Of a DNA stretch of 64,000 nt, positions 53,777-64,000 are shown one piece after another. The notes beneath the pieces were generated by a model. That model saw only the letters and a program-made list of their open reading frames with translations. It searched no databases and was not told the origin of the DNA. Source of the DNA: Isoptericola sp. AK164 (GTDB lineage Bacteria; Actinomycetota; Actinomycetes; Actinomycetales; Cellulomonadaceae); contig NZ_CP119106.1 in assembly GCF_029643425.1 (NCBI RefSeq), positions 1,302,001 through 1,366,000 on the forward strand, given 5' to 3'. Numbering within the stretch: the stretch's first letter is position 1; each line of letters starts with the position of its first letter. A program made the translations under genes and the position numbers.

Positions 53777-56700
53777 GTGCACCTCAAGACGCTCACCCTG
53801 CGGGGCTTCAAGTCGTTCGCCTCGGCGACGACGCTGAGCTTCGAGCCGGGGATCACGTGCGTCGTCGGGCCGAACGGCTCCGGCAAGTCCAACGTCGTGG
53901 ACGCCCTGTCGTGGGTCATGGGGGAGCAGGGCGCCAAGTCCCTGCGCGGCGGCAAGATGGAGGACGTCATCTTCGCCGGCACGTCCGGCCGACCGCCCCT
54001 GGGGCGCGCCGAGGTCGCCCTGACCATCGACAACACCGACGGCGCCCTGCCGATCGACTACACCGAGGTGACGATCTCGCGGACCCTGTTCCGCAGCGGC
54101 GGCTCGGAGTACGCCATCAACGGCAGCGCCTGCCGCCTCCTCGACGTCCAGGAGCTGCTCAGCGACTCCGGCATCGGCCGCGAGATGCACGTCGTCATCG
54201 GCCAGGGCCAGCTCGACGCCGTGCTGCGCGCGACGCCCGAGGAGCGGCGCGGCTTCATCGAGGAGGCCGCGGGGGTCCTCAAGCACCGCAAGCGCAAGGA
54301 GAAGGCGCTGCGCAAGCTCGAGGCGATGGCCGGCAACCTCGCCCGGCTCACCGACCTGACCACCGAGCTGCGACGCCAGCTCGGCCCGCTCGGCAAGCAG
54401 GCCGAGGCCGCCCGCAAGGCCCGGGCCGTCCAGAGCGAGGTCCGCGACGCCCGCGCCCGGCTGCTGGCCGACGACCTCGCCCAGCTCGGCGCCCGGCTGG
54501 AGCAGGAGCGGGCCGACGAGGCCGCGCTCGCGGAGCGCCGGCGCGCCACCGAGGACGAGCTGGCCGCGAGCCGACGGCGCCTGACCGGCCTGGAGGCAGC
54601 CGCCGCCGAGACCGGACGCGCCGCGGCCCGTGCCGCCGAGACGGTGCACGCCCTGGACGGGCTGCGCGAGCGGCTGCGCGGCCTGGGCTCCCTGGCCGAC
54701 GAACGCGTGCGGCTGCTCGGCGCGGCCGAGCCGGAGCACCGGGGCCAGGACCCCGACGAGCTCGAGGCCCAGGCCGAGCGCGCCCGCGTCTCGGAGTCGG
54801 AGCTGACCCGGGAGGTCGAGCTGGCCCGCGAGGCGCTGGAGACGGCCGAGGAGAGGCGGGCCGAGGCCGAGCGGGCGGCCCAGCAGGCCGAGCGCGAGCT
54901 CGCCACCCTGCACCGCGGTGCGGCCGACCGGCGCGAGGGGCTGGCCCGGCTGGCCGGCCAGGTGTCCACCTGCCGCAGCCGCGTCGAGGCCGCCGACGCC
55001 GAGATCGAGCGGGTGCGCGACGGCCTGGCCGAGGCCGAGCGCCGCGCGCAGGAGGCGGCGCGGGAGTTCGCGGCGCTCGAGACCGAGGCCGTCGGGGCCG
55101 AGGCCGGCGAGGAGGGGCTGGACGCCGACCACGAGCACGCCGTCGAGGAGCTGGCCGGGGCGCGAGACGCCGTCGCCCGCCTCGAGGAGCTCGTCGCCGC
55201 CGCCGAGAAGGACCGTGCGACCTGGTCGGCCCGGGTCGAGGCGCTCGAGCTGAGCCTCGACCGCAAGGACGGGGCCGGCGCGCTGCTCGCCGCCGACCAG
55301 CCGGGCGTGCTCGGTTCGGTCGCGGCGCTGCTCGGCGTGGAGCCCGGGTACGAGGAGGCGGTCGCCGCCGCCCTCGGGCCGCTGGCCGACGCCGTGGCCG
55401 TCGAGAGCCTGGAGGCGGCGGTGGACGCCCTGCGGCTGCTGCGGGACGACGACGGCGGCCGCGCGGGTCTCGTCGTCGGTGGCTCGTCGACCGGGACGCC
55501 CCGCGACCTGGGAGAGCTGCCCGGGGGAGCCCGGCCCGCCGTCGACGTCGTCACGGCGTCGGGAGGGGCCGCCGCGGCGGTGCGCTCGCTGCTGGCCGAC
55601 GTCGTCGTCGTGCAGGACCTGGCCGAGGCGCGCGCCCTCGTCGCGGCCCGCGCCGACGTCGTCGCCGCCACCCGGGCGGGCGACCTGCTCGCCGCGACCC
55701 GCGCCTCGGGCGGGTCGGCGGGGGCCCCGAGCGTGCTGCACCTGACCAGCGCCCTGGACGAGGCGCGCGCCGGCCTCGAGGACGCCGAGCGTCGCGGCGA
55801 GCGCTCGGGGAGCGAGCTGACCGACGCCCGCCGGGCCCGCGAAGCCGCCCAGCAGCGGCACGACGAGACCCTGGAGCGCCTGCACGAGTCCGACGCCGCG
55901 CTGGCGGCGGTGGCCGAGCAGCTCGGCACCCTCGGCGCCGCCCGCCGTGCGGCCCAGACGGAGGCCGAGCGTCACCGCGCGACGATGGAGGATGCGACGG
56001 AGCGCCGGCGGACCGCCGAGGAGGAGCTGGTCGACCTGCAGCGCCGGCTCGAGGTCGCCGAGGCGGAACCGGCGCGTTCCGAGGAGGACGTCGAGGCCGC
56101 GACGGCGGACCGGGACGCCGCGCAGCAGGCGGCGACGACCGCTCGTCAGGCCGAGACCGAGACCCGCCTCGCGCTGCGGACCGCCGAGGAGCGGGCCCGC
56201 GCCGTGACCGGCCGGGCCCAGGCGCTGGCGCACGCGGCCGAGCAGGAGCGCCGCGCCCGTGAGGAGGCGGCCGCCCGCGCCCGTCGGCGGGCCGCCCAGG
56301 CGCACCGTGCGGCGGAGGTGCGCGAGGACGTGGCCACGGCGCTCGGCGCGATCTCGCGGTCGATCGAGCGTGCCCGTGACGAGCAGGCCCGCGCGCGGGC
56401 GGACCGGGACCGCCAGCGGCGCGAGGTCGACGACGTGCGCACCGACGTCGACCGGCTGACCGGCGAGCTGCGGGACCTGACGGACGTGGCCCACCGGGAC
56501 GAGGTGGCCCGCGCCCAGCAGCTCGCGCGTCTGGAGCAGCTGCGGACCCGCGCCGTCGACGAGCTCGGCACGGACCCCGAGGTGCTCGTCGAGGAGTTCG
56601 GTCCGCACCACCCGGTGCCGGTGGCCCGGCCGGCGGACGCCGCCGAGGACGACCCGGACCCGGACCCCGTCCCGTACGTGCGCGCCGAGCAGGAGAAGCG

Positions 56701-57343
56701 GCTGGCGTCGGCGGAGCGCGCCCTCAAGCGCATCGGGACCGTCAACCCCCTCGCGCTGGAGGAGTTCGCGGCCCTGGAGGAGCGGCACCAGTTCCTCGCC
56801 GACCAGCTCGCGGACCTGAAGAAGTCGCGCGAGGACCTGCTCCAGATCGTCGCCGACATCGACGACCGCGTGCAGCAGGTGTTCGCCGAGGCGTTCCGGG
56901 ACACGGCCGAGCAGTTCGAGGGCGTGTTCTCCCGGCTGTTCCCCGGGGGCGAGGGGCGCCTGGTGCTCACCGACCCGAGCGACCTGCTGACGACCGGTCT
57001 CGAGATCGAGGCCCGGCCGGCGGGCAAGAAGGTCAAGCGCCTGTCGCTGCTGTCCGGGGGCGAGCGGTCGCTCACGGCGGTCGCGTTCCTGGTCTCGATC
57101 TTCAAGGCGCGCCCGAGCCCGTTCTACGTGATGGACGAGGTCGAGGCCGCCCTGGACGACGTCAACCTGGGCCGCCTGCTGGAGATCTTCCGCGAGCTGC
57201 GCGACGACTCCCAGCTCATCGTCATCACCCACCAGAAGCGCACCATGGAGATCGCCGACGCCCTGTACGGCGTGACCATGCGCGGCGACGGTGTGACGAC
57301 GGTCATCTCCCAGCGGCTGAGCGAAACCGCCGAGACGGGGTGA
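53777..57343 (+). CDS. smc: Chromosome segregation SMC protein
   Basis: An 1188-residue SMC ATPase that organises and helps segregate the chromosome with ScpA/ScpB. The N-terminal Walker A is GPNGSGKSN at 31-39. Two long coiled coils (about 165-490 and 660-1000, Ala/Glu/Arg-rich) flank a hinge at about 500-650. The C-terminal head has LSGGERSLTAVAFL and Walker B FYVMDEVEAALDD. GTG 53777 is used. It heads the block with ftsY. Confidence 0.96.
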   Translation: MHLKTLTLRGFKSFASATTLSFEPGITCVVGPNGSGKSNVVDALSWVMGEQGAKSLRGGKMEDVIFAGTSGRPPLGRAEVALTIDNTDGALPIDYTEVTISRTLFRSGGSEYAINGSACRLLDVQELLSDSGIGREMHVVIGQGQLDAVLRATPEERRGFIEEAAGVLKHRKRKEKALRKLEAMAGNLARLTDLTTELRRQLGPLGKQAEAARKARAVQSEVRDARARLLADDLAQLGARLEQERADEAALAERRRATEDELAASRRRLTGLEAAAAETGRAAARAAETVHALDGLRERLRGLGSLADERVRLLGAAEPEHRGQDPDELEAQAERARVSESELTREVELAREALETAEERRAEAERAAQQAERELATLHRGAADRREGLARLAGQVSTCRSRVEAADAEIERVRDGLAEAERRAQEAAREFAALETEAVGAEAGEEGLDADHEHAVEELAGARDAVARLEELVAAAEKDRATWSARVEALELSLDRKDGAGALLAADQPGVLGSVAALLGVEPGYEEAVAAALGPLADAVAVESLEAAVDALRLLRDDDGGRAGLVVGGSSTGTPRDLGELPGGARPAVDVVTASGGAAAAVRSLLADVVVVQDLAEARALVAARADVVAATRAGDLLAATRASGGSAGAPSVLHLTSALDEARAGLEDAERRGERSGSELTDARRAREAAQQRHDETLERLHESDAALAAVAEQLGTLGAARRAAQTEAERHRATMEDATERRRTAEEELVDLQRRLEVAEAEPARSEEDVEAATADRDAAQQAATTARQAETETRLALRTAEERARAVTGRAQALAHAAEQERRAREEAAARARRRAAQAHRAAEVREDVATALGAISRSIERARDEQARARADRDRQRREVDDVRTDVDRLTGELRDLTDVAHRDEVARAQQLARLEQLRTRAVDELGTDPEVLVEEFGPHHPVPVARPADAAEDDPDPDPVPYVRAEQEKRLASAERALKRIGTVNPLALEEFAALEERHQFLADQLADLKKSREDLLQIVADIDDRVQQVFAEAFRDTAEQFEGVFSRLFPGGEGRLVLTDPSDLLTTGLEIEARPAGKKVKRLSLLSGGERSLTAVAFLVSIFKARPSPFYVMDEVEAALDDVNLGRLLEIFRELRDDSQLIVITHQKRTMEIADALYGVTMRGDGVTTVISQRLSETAETG

Positions 57344-57353
57344 GAATGCTGCC

Positions 57354-57683
57354 GTGGTCACGTTCATCGTCTGGTTCGGCGTCTCGCTGCTGCTGTGCGC
57401 AGCGGTGTTCCTCGTCGCGAGCGTGATGGACCGCGGCGACGACGAGGGCGAGGGCCTGCGCGGGTTCGTCCGCGACTTCCGGGCCGGCCTGAGGCGCCGG
57501 GGCGGCACGTCCCGGCCGGTGGACACCGACATGGACGACTTCTTCGCCGCCAACCTCGAGTCGGCCCCGGGCTACGTCGACGCCGACGAGCTCTCGGGTG
57601 CGCTGCAGCGCGCGCAGGGCCGGGTGCGCCCGCACGGGCAGGCGCCGGGAGCGGCGTCGGACGGCGGGGCGTCGCCGCGCTGA
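57354..57683 (+). CDS. Small membrane-anchored protein between smc and ftsY
   Basis: A 109-residue protein with one N-terminal transmembrane helix (about residues 3-25, FIVWFGVSLLLCAAVFLVASV) and a charged cytosolic part rich in Asp, Arg and Gly. GTG 57354 lies ten bases after the smc stop, so it is likely cotranscribed with smc. I do not recognise a named family. The position is suggestive of a link to membrane or chromosome organisation, but that is inference. Confidence 0.65.
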   Translation: MVTFIVWFGVSLLLCAAVFLVASVMDRGDDEGEGLRGFVRDFRAGLRRRGGTSRPVDTDMDDFFAANLESAPGYVDADELSGALQRAQGRVRPHGQAPGAASDGGASPR

Positions 57684-57722
57684 GCCCGCCGTCGGTCCCG
57701 CGGTCTGGGAGACTGAGGGACC

Positions 57723-58871
57723 GTGACTGACTTTCTGTGGCTCTACATCCTTCTCGGTGTCGTCCTGGTCGTGGGGCTCGGCTCCGCTCTCGTCGTCCCG
57801 CGCCTGCGTCGGGGCCGGTCCGACGACGGGACCACGCTCGCGCCGCCTCCGTCCGACGTCGAGGACGAGCCCGCCGACGCGGGTGCCGCCGACCAGGGGA
57901 CCGGCACCGCGACGGCGGTCCTCGAGCGCCCGGAGCCGGCCGCCGGCCGGATGGTGCGCCTGCGCGACCGGCTCGCACGCTCCGGGTCGCCGCTGGGCGC
58001 CCGGCTGCTGACGATGCTCTCGCGCGACCAGCTCACCGAGGACGACTGGGACGAGATCGAGGAGACCCTGCTGCTGGCCGACCTCGGCACCGGTCCCGCC
58101 GAGGAGCTGCTGGAGTCGCTGCGGACCCGGGTGCGCGTGCTGGGGGTGCGCGAGCCGTCGGCGGTGCGCGACCTGCTGCGCGACGAGCTGCTCAAGGTCG
58201 TCGACCCCACCCTCGACCGCTCGCTCGCGCTGGACCGTCCCGTGGTCGACGGCGAGACGAAGCCGGCGGTCCTGCTCGTGGTCGGCGTCAACGGCACGGG
58301 CAAGACCACGACGGTGGGCAAGCTGGCCCGCGTGCTGGTGGCGGAGGACAGGTCCGTCGTGCTGGGTGCGGCCGACACGTTCCGCGCCGCCGCGGCCGAC
58401 CAGCTGCAGACCTGGGGCTCGCGCGTGGGCGTCGAGACCGTCCGGTCCGACCGGGACGGCGCCGACCCGGCCGCCGTCGCCTTCGACGCGGTGCGCACCG
58501 GCGCGGCGAACGACACGGACGTGGTGGTCGTGGACACCGCCGGCCGGCTGCAGAACAAGGCGGGGCTCATGGACGAGCTCGGCAAGATCTCCCGCGTCAT
58601 CACGCGCGAGGCGCCGCTGTCCGAGGTCCTGCTCGTGCTGGACGCCACGACGGGGCAGAACGGCATGCAGCAGGCGAAGGTCTTCTCCGAGGTCGCGGGG
58701 GTGACGGGCATCGTGCTCACGAAGCTGGACGGCACGGCCAAGGGCGGGATCGTCGTGGCGGTCCAGCGCGAGCTCGGCGTGCCGGTCAAGCTCGTGGGCC
58801 TCGGCGAGGGGCCCGACGACCTCGCCCCCTTCGACGCGGAGGACTTCGTGGACGGGATCCTCGGGGGCTGA
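57723..58871 (+). CDS. ftsY: Signal recognition particle receptor FtsY
   Basis: A 382-residue SRP GTPase that docks ribosome-SRP complexes at the membrane. A hydrophobic N-terminal helix (about 5-27) anchors it, followed by an acidic linker. NG-domain motifs are GVNGTGKTTTVGK (188-200), DTFRAAAADQLQ, DTAGRLQNK and TKLDGTAKGG. GTG 57723. Its partner Ffh is encoded at the right edge. Confidence 0.96.
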   Translation: MTDFLWLYILLGVVLVVGLGSALVVPRLRRGRSDDGTTLAPPPSDVEDEPADAGAADQGTGTATAVLERPEPAAGRMVRLRDRLARSGSPLGARLLTMLSRDQLTEDDWDEIEETLLLADLGTGPAEELLESLRTRVRVLGVREPSAVRDLLRDELLKVVDPTLDRSLALDRPVVDGETKPAVLLVVGVNGTGKTTTVGKLARVLVAEDRSVVLGAADTFRAAAADQLQTWGSRVGVETVRSDRDGADPAAVAFDAVRTGAANDTDVVVVDTAGRLQNKAGLMDELGKISRVITREAPLSEVLLVLDATTGQNGMQQAKVFSEVAGVTGIVLTKLDGTAKGGIVVAVQRELGVPVKLVGLGEGPDDLAPFDAEDFVDGILGG

Positions 58872-58904
58872 CCGACGGCCTCCGCGAGGTCACGGGAAGG
58901 TCAC

Positions 58905-58922
58905 GACACCCCCCTGGGTGTC
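58905..58922 (+). terminator. Hairpin after ftsY
   Basis: GACACCC and GGGTGTC pair around a four-base loop, 33 bases after the ftsY stop. A short stem without U-tract, but placed where a terminator is expected before the regulated amt promoter. Confidence 0.55.
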
Positions 58923-58967
58923 TCGCAGTCCGGACAGAAACTCGATGTTTACCCCCGCAGGGCGTTC

Positions 58968-59005
58968 GTCACACGGACGTAACACCAGGACAGTCCAGGG
59001 GAAAC
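58968..59005 (+). promoter_or_regulatory. Candidate GlnR box upstream of amt
   Basis: Half-sites GTCAC (58968), GTAAC (58979), ACAGT (58990, poor) and GAAAC (59001) are each separated by six bases, matching the actinobacterial GlnR pattern of alternating GTnAC and GAAAC half-sites at 11-base spacing. GlnR activates amt-glnB-glnD under nitrogen limitation. Confidence 0.6.
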
Positions 59006-59065
59006 CCGGCGCCGCCACGGTGGTCACCGACCGGCCACACGGGCTGGCGAGGGGAGTAACACACG

Positions 59066-60687
<1,622 letters not shown>

Positions 60688-60692
60688 CGCCG

Positions 60693-62555
60693 ATGGCCGA
60701 CCACCCGATCCCGGGCGGCGGCCCCGCGCAGCAGGCCCCGCACCCCACCACCGGGGTGCGGGGCCCTGTCGTCGGGCTCCGCGAAGACCTGCTCACCACC
60801 GCCCGGGACCTCACCGGACCGGGACGCTCGGGCGTCGCGCGTCGCGCCATGCTCCAGCAGCTCGTCACCGACCGCCTCGGCGTCCTGTACGCCGAGGCCA
60901 CCGCCGACGTCGACCCCGCGGGGCTGGCGCTGGCCGCCGTCGGCTCCCTGGGCCGCGGGGAGCTGGGTCCGCTGTCCGACCTGGACCTCGTGCTCGTGCA
61001 CGACGGGCGCACGCACAAGCCCGACGAGCTCGCCCAGGTCGCCGAGCGCCTCTGGTACCCGCTGTGGGACTCGGGCGTCGACATCGACCACGCGGTGCGT
61101 TCGTTGAACCAGACCCGCCAGCTCGCCATGCGCGACCTGCCGGCCGCCGTCGGCTGGCTGGACGTGCGCCCCGTGGCGGGCGACGCCGTCGTCGTGCACC
61201 GGGCCGCGTCGGGGATCCTCACCGACTGGCGCTCCGCCGCCCGCCGCCGGCTGCCCGAGCTGCTCTCCAGCGTGCGCGAGCGTGCCGAACGGTCCGGGGA
61301 CCTGGCCTACCTCATCGAGCCCGACCTCAAGGAGGCCCGTGGCGGCATCCGGGACGCCGTCGTCGTCTCGGCGCTCGCCGCGACCTGGCTCACCGACCGG
61401 CCCCACGGACGGGTCGACTCGGCCTACGCCCACCTGCTGGACGTCCGCGACACGCTGCACGTCGTGACCGGCCGGCGGGCCACCCGGCTGCTCCTGGCCG
61501 ACCTGGACGAGGTCGCGGCCCGGTGCGGCTACGACGACCCGGACGAGCTGCTGGCGAGCCTGGCGGCCGCCGGCCGGGAGATCTCCTTCGCCCTCGACTC
61601 CACCGTGCGACGTGCGCGCCAGGCCCTGCAGCGGCCCGCGGCCCGGCGTCCGATGGTGGTGCGCGGCCGCCGGCAGCCGCCCCGGCTGCGCTCGGTCGGC
61701 GACGGGCTGGTCGAGCACGACGGCGAGCTCGTGCTCGGCGTCAACGTCTCGCCGCGCGAGGACCCCCAGCTCTCGCTGCGCGCCGCCGCGACGGCCGCGC
61801 GCACGGGGCTCGTGCTCTCCCCGGTGACCATGCACTCGCTGGGCGAGTGCCCGCCCATCCCGGAGCCGTGGCCCCAGACGGCGCGCAGCCACCTGTTGAC
61901 CCTGCTGGCCTCCGGACCCGCGCAGATCCACGTCTGGGAGGCGCTCGACCTGGCCGGCGCGGTGACCACGTGGATCCCCGAGTGGGCCGACGTGCGCAAC
62001 AAGCCGCAACGGGCCGCCATCCACCGCCACACGGTGGACCGGCACCTGGTCGAGACGGCGGCGCTGGCCACGGCGGTGCGCAAGCGGCAGATCGCCGACG
62101 GCGTCCCCGCGCGCCTGCTGCCCGCGGACCTGCTGCTCGTCACCGCGATCCTGCACGACATCGGCAAGCGACGGCGCGCGACCAGCAGCGACCACTCCGT
62201 CGAGGGCGCGGCGATCGCTCCGCCGATCGTGCGGCGCATGGGCTTCTCCGAGGAGTTCACCGCCGACGTCGAACGGCTGGTGCGCCACCACCTGACGCTG
62301 TCCGGTCTCGCCACGCGCTCCGACCCCGAGGACCCGGCGACCGTGCGGGCGCTGCTCGAGGCGGTCGACCACCGGCCCGACCTGCTCGAGGTGCTGCGGG
62401 CGCTCACCGAGTGCGACGCGACCTCCCTGGGACCCGCCGGCTGGACCGGCTGGCGGGGCAGCCTCGTCGACCAGCTCACCGACCTGGCGCGTGCCGCCCT
62501 GGCCGAGGAGGGCGCCCCGGCCGACGGTCCGACCGACGGTGAACCCCGCCGGTAG
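60693..62555 (+). CDS. glnD: P-II (adenylyl/uridylyl) transferase GlnD, short form without ACT domains
   Basis: A 620-residue bifunctional enzyme that modifies and demodifies P-II. The nucleotidyltransferase motif [16 protein letters not shown] is at about 84-99, and the HD hydrolase motif ILHDIGKR has His488-Asp489. The protein stops about 130 residues later, at the end of the HD region; the usual two C-terminal ACT domains (glutamine sensors) are missing. ATG 60693 is five bases after glnB and lacks a clear ribosome site. A strong hairpin covers codons 14-25. Confidence 0.9.
   Translation: MADHPIPGGGPAQQAPHPTTGVRGPVVGLREDLLTTARDLTGPGRSGVARRAMLQQLVTDRLGVLYAEATADVDPAGLALAAVGSLGRGELGPLSDLDLVLVHDGRTHKPDELAQVAERLWYPLWDSGVDIDHAVRSLNQTRQLAMRDLPAAVGWLDVRPVAGDAVVVHRAASGILTDWRSAARRRLPELLSSVRERAERSGDLAYLIEPDLKEARGGIRDAVVVSALAATWLTDRPHGRVDSAYAHLLDVRDTLHVVTGRRATRLLLADLDEVAARCGYDDPDELLASLAAAGREISFALDSTVRRARQALQRPAARRPMVVRGRRQPPRLRSVGDGLVEHDGELVLGVNVSPREDPQLSLRAAATAARTGLVLSPVTMHSLGECPPIPEPWPQTARSHLLTLLASGPAQIHVWEALDLAGAVTTWIPEWADVRNKPQRAAIHRHTVDRHLVETAALATAVRKRQIADGVPARLLPADLLLVTAILHDIGKRRRATSSDHSVEGAAIAPPIVRRMGFSEEFTADVERLVRHHLTLSGLATRSDPEDPATVRALLEAVDHRPDLLEVLRALTECDATSLGPAGWTGWRGSLVDQLTDLARAALAEEGAPADGPTDGEPRR
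60734..60765 (+). terminator. 13-bp perfect hairpin inside the 5' end of glnD
   Basis: GGCCCCGCACCCC and GGGGTGCGGGGCC pair exactly around a six-base loop. It begins 47 bases after the glnB stop and lies in the first codons of glnD, in a nonconserved stretch. It looks like an attenuator that lowers glnD relative to amt-glnB. Confidence 0.6.
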
Positions 62556-62610
62556 GAGGCCGGTAGGCTAGGGGACCGCACTTCATCCATCCCGTGAAGA
62601 GGACCACCTG

Positions 62611-64000
62611 GTGTTCAACTCCCTGTCGGACCGTCTCGCTGCGACGTTCAAGAACCTGCGCGGCCGGGGACGGCTGTCCGAGGCGGACATCGACGCGACC
62701 GTGCGGGAGATCCGGCGCGCGCTGCTCGATGCCGACGTCGCCGTCCCCGTCGTGCGGGAGTTCACGCGCGCCGTGCGCGAGCGTGCGCTCGGCGCCGAGG
62801 TCTCGGCCGCGCTGAACCCTGCCCAGCAGGTCGTCAAGATCGTCAACGACGAGCTCGTTGAGATCCTCGGCGGGCAGACCCGCCCGCTGTCGCTGGCCAA
62901 GAACCCGCCGACGGTCATCATGCTGGCCGGTCTGCAGGGCGCCGGGAAGACGACGCTGGCCGGCAAGCTGGCGCTGGCGCTCAAGGAGCAGGGGCACACC
63001 CCGCTGCTGGTCGCCGCCGACCTGCAGCGGCCCAACGCCGTGACCCAGCTCTCGGTGGTCGCCCAGCGGGCCGGGGTGCCGGTCTTCGCGCCGCACCCGG
63101 GCAACACCTCCGCCGAGGACACCGACGCCGTCATCGGCGACCCGGTCGGGGTCGCGCGCGACGGCGTCGGCGAGGCGCGCGCCAAGCAGCACGACGTGGT
63201 CATCGTCGACACCGCGGGCCGGCTGGGCATCGACCAGGTGCTCATGCAGCAGGCCGCGGACATCCGCACGGCGATCGACCCGGACGAGGTCCTGTTCGTC
63301 ATCGACGCGATGATCGGCCAGGACGCCGTCAGCACGGCCAGCGCGTTCGCCGAGGGTGTCGACTTCACCGGTGTCGTCCTGTCCAAGCTCGACGGCGACG
63401 CCCGCGGTGGCGCGGCGCTCTCCGTCGCGAAGGTCACGGGCCGTCCGATCATGTTCGCCTCGACCGGTGAGAAGCTCACCGACTTCGAGGTCTTCCACCC
63501 GGACCGCATGGCCTCGCGCATCCTCGACATGGGTGACGTGCTCACCCTCATCGAGCAGGCCGAGAAGGCGTTCGACGCCGAAGAGGCCGAGAAGATGGCC
63601 GCCAAGGTGGCCGGCGGCGAGGACTTCACGCTCAGCGACTTCCTGGTGCAGATGCAGCAGATGAAGAAGCTCGGGTCGATGAAGAAGATGCTCGGGATGA
63701 TGCCCGGCATGGCCCAGATGCGCGAGCAGATCGAGAACTTCGACGAGCGCGAGGTCGACCGTGTCCAGGCGCTGATCCAGTCGATGACGCCCGCCGAGCG
63801 GGACAACCCCAAGATCATCAACGGCTCGCGCCGGGCGCGCATCGCCCGCGGTGCGGGGCAGACGACGGCGGCGGTCAACGGCCTGCTGGACCGCTTCGCC
63901 CAGGCGCAGAAGATGATGCGCCAGATGTCCTCGGGCGGCGGTATGCCGGGCGGTGGCCCCGGTGGCATGCCGGGGATGCCCGGGATGCCGGGCATGCCGG
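62611..64000 (+). CDS. ffh: Signal recognition particle protein Ffh (3' end outside window)
   Basis: The SRP GTPase that binds signal sequences on ribosomes. At least 463 residues are present. N-domain helices (SEADIDATVREIRRALLDADV), GTPase motifs GLQGAGKTT, DLQRPNAVTQL, DTAGRLG and SKLDGDARGG, and most of the Met-rich M domain (DFLVQMQQMKKLGSMKKM, NGSRRARIARGAG) are visible. The tail is entering a GMPG tripeptide-type repeat at the edge. GTG 62611 follows AAGAGGACC. It follows glnD by 55 bases. Confidence 0.95.
   Translation, partial: MFNSLSDRLAATFKNLRGRGRLSEADIDATVREIRRALLDADVAVPVVREFTRAVRERALGAEVSAALNPAQQVVKIVNDELVEILGGQTRPLSLAKNPPTVIMLAGLQGAGKTTLAGKLALALKEQGHTPLLVAADLQRPNAVTQLSVVAQRAGVPVFAPHPGNTSAEDTDAVIGDPVGVARDGVGEARAKQHDVVIVDTAGRLGIDQVLMQQAADIRTAIDPDEVLFVIDAMIGQDAVSTASAFAEGVDFTGVVLSKLDGDARGGAALSVAKVTGRPIMFASTGEKLTDFEVFHPDRMASRILDMGDVLTLIEQAEKAFDAEEAEKMAAKVAGGEDFTLSDFLVQMQQMKKLGSMKKMLGMMPGMAQMREQIENFDEREVDRVQALIQSMTPAERDNPKIINGSRRARIARGAGQTTAAVNGLLDRFAQAQKMMRQMSSGGGMPGGGPGGMPGMPGMPGMP
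63941..64000 (+). repeat. Gly-Met-Pro coding tandem repeat at the Ffh C-terminus
   Basis: The last 60 bases repeat a nine-base GGN-ATG-CCN unit encoding GMP triplets. Methionine/glycine-rich tails are common in actinobacterial Ffh. Cut by the window end. Confidence 0.7.

Overview
The window reads as chromosomal DNA of a very high G+C actinobacterium, most likely a Micrococcales relative of the Cellulomonas/Isoptericola type. This rests on G- and C-ending codons throughout, frequent GTG and TTG starts, many 4-base ATGA/GTGA overlaps, a conserved actinobacterial block (T-box, ileS, folC, DUF4233, ndk, smc, ftsY, amt, glnB, glnD, ffh), actinobacteria-restricted families (DUF6318, DUF4233, the F420-0 importer cassette) and a GlnR-like box. 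The genus is an inference; no rRNA or tRNA gene is present.

Layout. 1-8 kb: alcohol dehydrogenase, histidine phosphatase, a quinone-oxidoreductase-type gene with a divergent TetR regulator and a clear operator, a DDAH-type amidinohydrolase and a large secreted FN3/beta-propeller pectin-lyase-like protein. 8.4-11.8 kb: accessory segment with an OGG-fold protein, a lower-GC MazG-like plus GIY-YIG/Schlafen-type helicase pair (candidate defence module) and a broken hipBA locus at its right edge. 12-21 kb: ordinary genes (MFS, CutA, DUF6318-type lipoproteins, DUF4126, glutathionyl-hydroquinone reductase, HhH-GPD protein). 21-24 kb: three-gene importer of the proposed coenzyme F420-0 type, preceded by a foldable leader. 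24.4-26.1 kb: membrane-anchored molybdopterin oxidoreductase.

26.1-37.1 kb: a MocR regulator divergent from a nine-gene catabolic operon (beta-ureidopropionase, dihydropyrimidinase, F420-dependent LLM oxidoreductase, four-gene NMT1-type ABC importer, beta-alanine-type aminotransferase, YdfG-like reductase). Together these encode reductive pyrimidine or hydantoin breakdown. The usual dihydropyrimidine dehydrogenase is missing and an F420 enzyme stands in its place, which also gives the neighbouring F420-0 importer a reason to be there.

37-64 kb: MFS transporter, Ile T-box, ileS and folC; then about 9 kb of accessory genes (iron-siderophore ABC operon under an iron box, dhaKLM, TetR plus DHA2 drug exporter) inserted in the usually compact folC-DUF4233-ndk order; then ndk, smc, ftsY, the nitrogen-control operon amt-glnB-glnD and the 5' part of ffh, which runs off the end.

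Several intergenic gaps carry unusual arrays of short conserved words repeated every 19-20 bp, often as inverted pairs (8.2, 15.9, 37.1 and 42.2 kb, with a related hairpin at 24.3 kb). With the helicase module and the F420 pyrimidine operon they are the most interesting items here.
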